DNA from: S144-45 sp015494035
GTDB taxonomy: Bacteria; Pseudomonadota; Gammaproteobacteria; Xanthomonadales; Marinicellaceae
Reading direction: 5' to 3'
NCBI GenBank assembly: GCA_027057345.1
Contig: JALUIX010000132.1
Span: 1-7,006, forward strand
DNA length: 7,006 nt
Below the pieces are notes generated by a model. It worked only from the letters and a program-made list of their open reading frames with translations, did no database searches and had not been told where the DNA came from. Shown one piece after another: positions 5,947-7,006 of this stretch. The translations under genes were made by a program, and so were the position numbers. Position 1 is the first letter of the stretch. Every line of letters starts with the position of its first letter.

Positions 5947-7006
5947 ATGTATTCTCAAGGCTTGAACGGCCCGGCAGAAAAAGGTGAAGCCGATCCGCCA
6001 GAAATGCTGGAAGCCTTCCAGCGGCGCATTGACGCGGAAGAAAAAATCGAGCCGCGCGACTGGATGCCCTCGGGGTATCGCAAAACATTGATCCGGCAGA
6101 TTTCCCAGCACGCGCACTCGGAAGTGGTGGGCCAGCTGCCCGAAGGCAACTGGGTCACGCGCGCCCCAACGCTCAAGCGCAAGCTGATTCTGCTGGCCAA
6201 GATACAGGACGAAGCCGGCCACGGTCTGTACCTGTATTCGGCTGCCGAAACCCTGGGCGTGTCGCGCGAACAGATGATCGACGACCTGCTTTCGGGCAAG
6301 GCCAAATATTCCAGCATTTTCAATTACCCGACCCTCAACTGGGCGGACATGGGCGCGGTGGGCTGGCTGGTGGATGGCGCGGCCATCATGAACCAGGTGC
6401 CCCTGTGCCGGTGCTCCTACGGCCCTTATTCGCGCGCCATGATTCGCGTCTGCAAGGAAGAAAGTTTTCACCAGCGCCAGGGCTACGAAATCATGCTCAA
6501 GATGGCCAAGGGCTCGCCGGAGCAAAAACATATGGCGCAGGACGCCCTGAACCGTTTCTGGTGGCCGGCCCTGATGATGTTTGGCCCCAGCGACAAGGAC
6601 TCGGTGCACTCGGCCCAGTCCATGAAGTGGAAAATCAAACGTTTTTCCAACGACGACCTGCGGCAGAAATTCATCGACGCCACCGGCCGGCGCTCACCCA
6701 AGCATTTCCGCAACCGTACCTTTCCCGAGGGCAAGGCCGATCATCCGGTCACCTATGTGAGCTGGGACGACGCCAAGGCCTATTGCGAATGGGCCGGCAA
6801 GCGCCTGCCCACCGACGCGGAATGGGAAAAAGCCGCGCGCGGCACCGACGGTCGGGAATATCCCTGGGGCGACGAGTTCGATATCGAAAAGGCCAACATG
6901 CCCTTGCGCTGGGCCGAATTGGGACAGTTTGGCGACACCACCCCGGTGGGCGCCTTCGAGGGAGGTGTCAGTCCCTACGGCGTCTACGACATGACCGGCA
7001 ATGTAT
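5947..7006 (+). CDS. paaA: PaaA (phenylacetyl-CoA epoxidase catalytic subunit) joined in frame to an FGE/SUMF1-type domain; open at window end
   Basis: Residues 1-246 are PaaA, the di-iron subunit of the PaaABC(D)E complex that uses O2 and NADPH to epoxidise the ring of phenylacetyl-CoA. Visible are RDWMPSGYRKTLIRQ, HAHSEVVGQLPEGNW (Glu59), KIQDEAGHGLYLYSAAE (Glu89, His92), NYPTLNWADMG (Asp134) and CKEESFHQRQGYE (Glu172, His175). These form the expected E, E-x2-H, D, E-x2-H iron-ligand pattern. The match holds to NDDLRQKFIDAT (to about base 6684). There PaaA proteins continue with VPQ and about 60 more residues, but this frame switches to GRRSPKHF and an FGE-type domain. No stop occurs through 7006 (353 complete codons). 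The ATG at 5947 has AGGGGACAG upstream (5935-5943), like paaJ. PaaA identity is very secure; the fusion itself is probably an assembly chimera. Confidence 0.85.
   Translation, partial: MYSQGLNGPAEKGEADPPEMLEAFQRRIDAEEKIEPRDWMPSGYRKTLIRQISQHAHSEVVGQLPEGNWVTRAPTLKRKLILLAKIQDEAGHGLYLYSAAETLGVSREQMIDDLLSGKAKYSSIFNYPTLNWADMGAVGWLVDGAAIMNQVPLCRCSYGPYSRAMIRVCKEESFHQRQGYEIMLKMAKGSPEQKHMAQDALNRFWWPALMMFGPSDKDSVHSAQSMKWKIKRFSNDDLRQKFIDATGRRSPKHFRNRTFPEGKADHPVTYVSWDDAKAYCEWAGKRLPTDAEWEKAARGTDGREYPWGDEFDIEKANMPLRWAELGQFGDTTPVGAFEGGVSPYGVYDMTGNV
6685..7006 (+). other. Formylglycine-generating-enzyme (FGE-sulfatase/SUMF1-type) domain fragment, continuous with the paaA frame
   Basis: Residues 247-353 of the open frame are unlike PaaA and match the FGE-sulfatase domain found in formylglycine-generating enzymes and in EgtB- or PvdO-like relatives. 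Signatures include GRRSPKHFRN, HPVTYVSWDDAKAYCEWAG (266-284), KRLPTDAEWEKAARG (285-299), YPWGDEF (305-311), TTPVGAFEGGVSPYG and VYDMTGNV (346-353). The usual start of the domain (the GG-x-F-x-MG segment and what follows) is absent, and the catalytic C-terminal part lies beyond the window. Which subfamily it belongs to cannot be decided from this piece. By eye, GC content (about 63%) and codon use resemble the paaA part, so composition does not show a foreign source. Confidence 0.8.

Noticed and set aside
5788..6609. 273-codon minus-strand frame opposite paaJ end and paaA
   Set aside because: The plus strand encodes clear PaaJ and PaaA here. The minus frame has no recognisable features.

Overview
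The window is a stretch of gammaproteobacterial-type chromosome of roughly 55-60% GC by eye. It carries the start of a phenylacetate (PAA) catabolic cluster next to an unrelated exported sugar-dehydrogenase-like protein. The protein matches, recalled from memory, are to E. coli/Pseudomonas-type Paa proteins. The exported protein ends in a short Phe-Gly-Phe-Glu-type tail that I associate with some gammaproteobacterial secreted proteins. I cannot name a genus. A run of ten Ns inside a conserved gene and an abrupt hybrid gene at the right end suggest a draft, possibly metagenome-derived, assembly.

Layout: bases 1-274 are non-coding and hold a strong palindromic hairpin (30-69). Bases 275-1585 (+) encode a secreted PQQ-type glucose/sorbosone dehydrogenase-family beta-propeller. 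Only 17 bases later, the convergent gene paaY (minus, 2199-1603) ends. It encodes a left-handed beta-helix thioesterase that salvages CoA from dead-end PAA intermediates. A 65-base divergent promoter region with overlapping -10 elements on both strands separates paaY from the plus-strand series paaG (2265-3050), paaH (3051-4637, start abutting the paaG stop), paaJ (4720-5891, split by the N-run) and paaA (5947 onward, open at the window edge).

The Paa genes act together. PaaA is the catalytic subunit of the phenylacetyl-CoA epoxidase. PaaG turns the epoxide into oxepin-CoA and also shifts a double bond in a later intermediate. PaaH oxidises 3-hydroxyadipyl-CoA. PaaJ performs the thiolytic steps that release acetyl-CoA and succinyl-CoA. 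PaaY removes CoA from a stalled product. The remaining epoxidase subunits (PaaB-E), PaaZ, PaaF and PaaK are not in the window.

The most notable signal is at the right end. The paaA frame is canonical up to about base 6684, then continues without a frame break into the middle of a formylglycine-generating-enzyme (FGE/SUMF1-type) domain. The switch falls at a short peptide word, F-I-D-A-T, that fits both families. Both partners are truncated internally at the junction. This is best explained by a misjoined assembly at a short shared sequence, or less likely by microhomology recombination. It should not be taken as a new fusion enzyme without read support. I see no other candidate for a previously undescribed system here.
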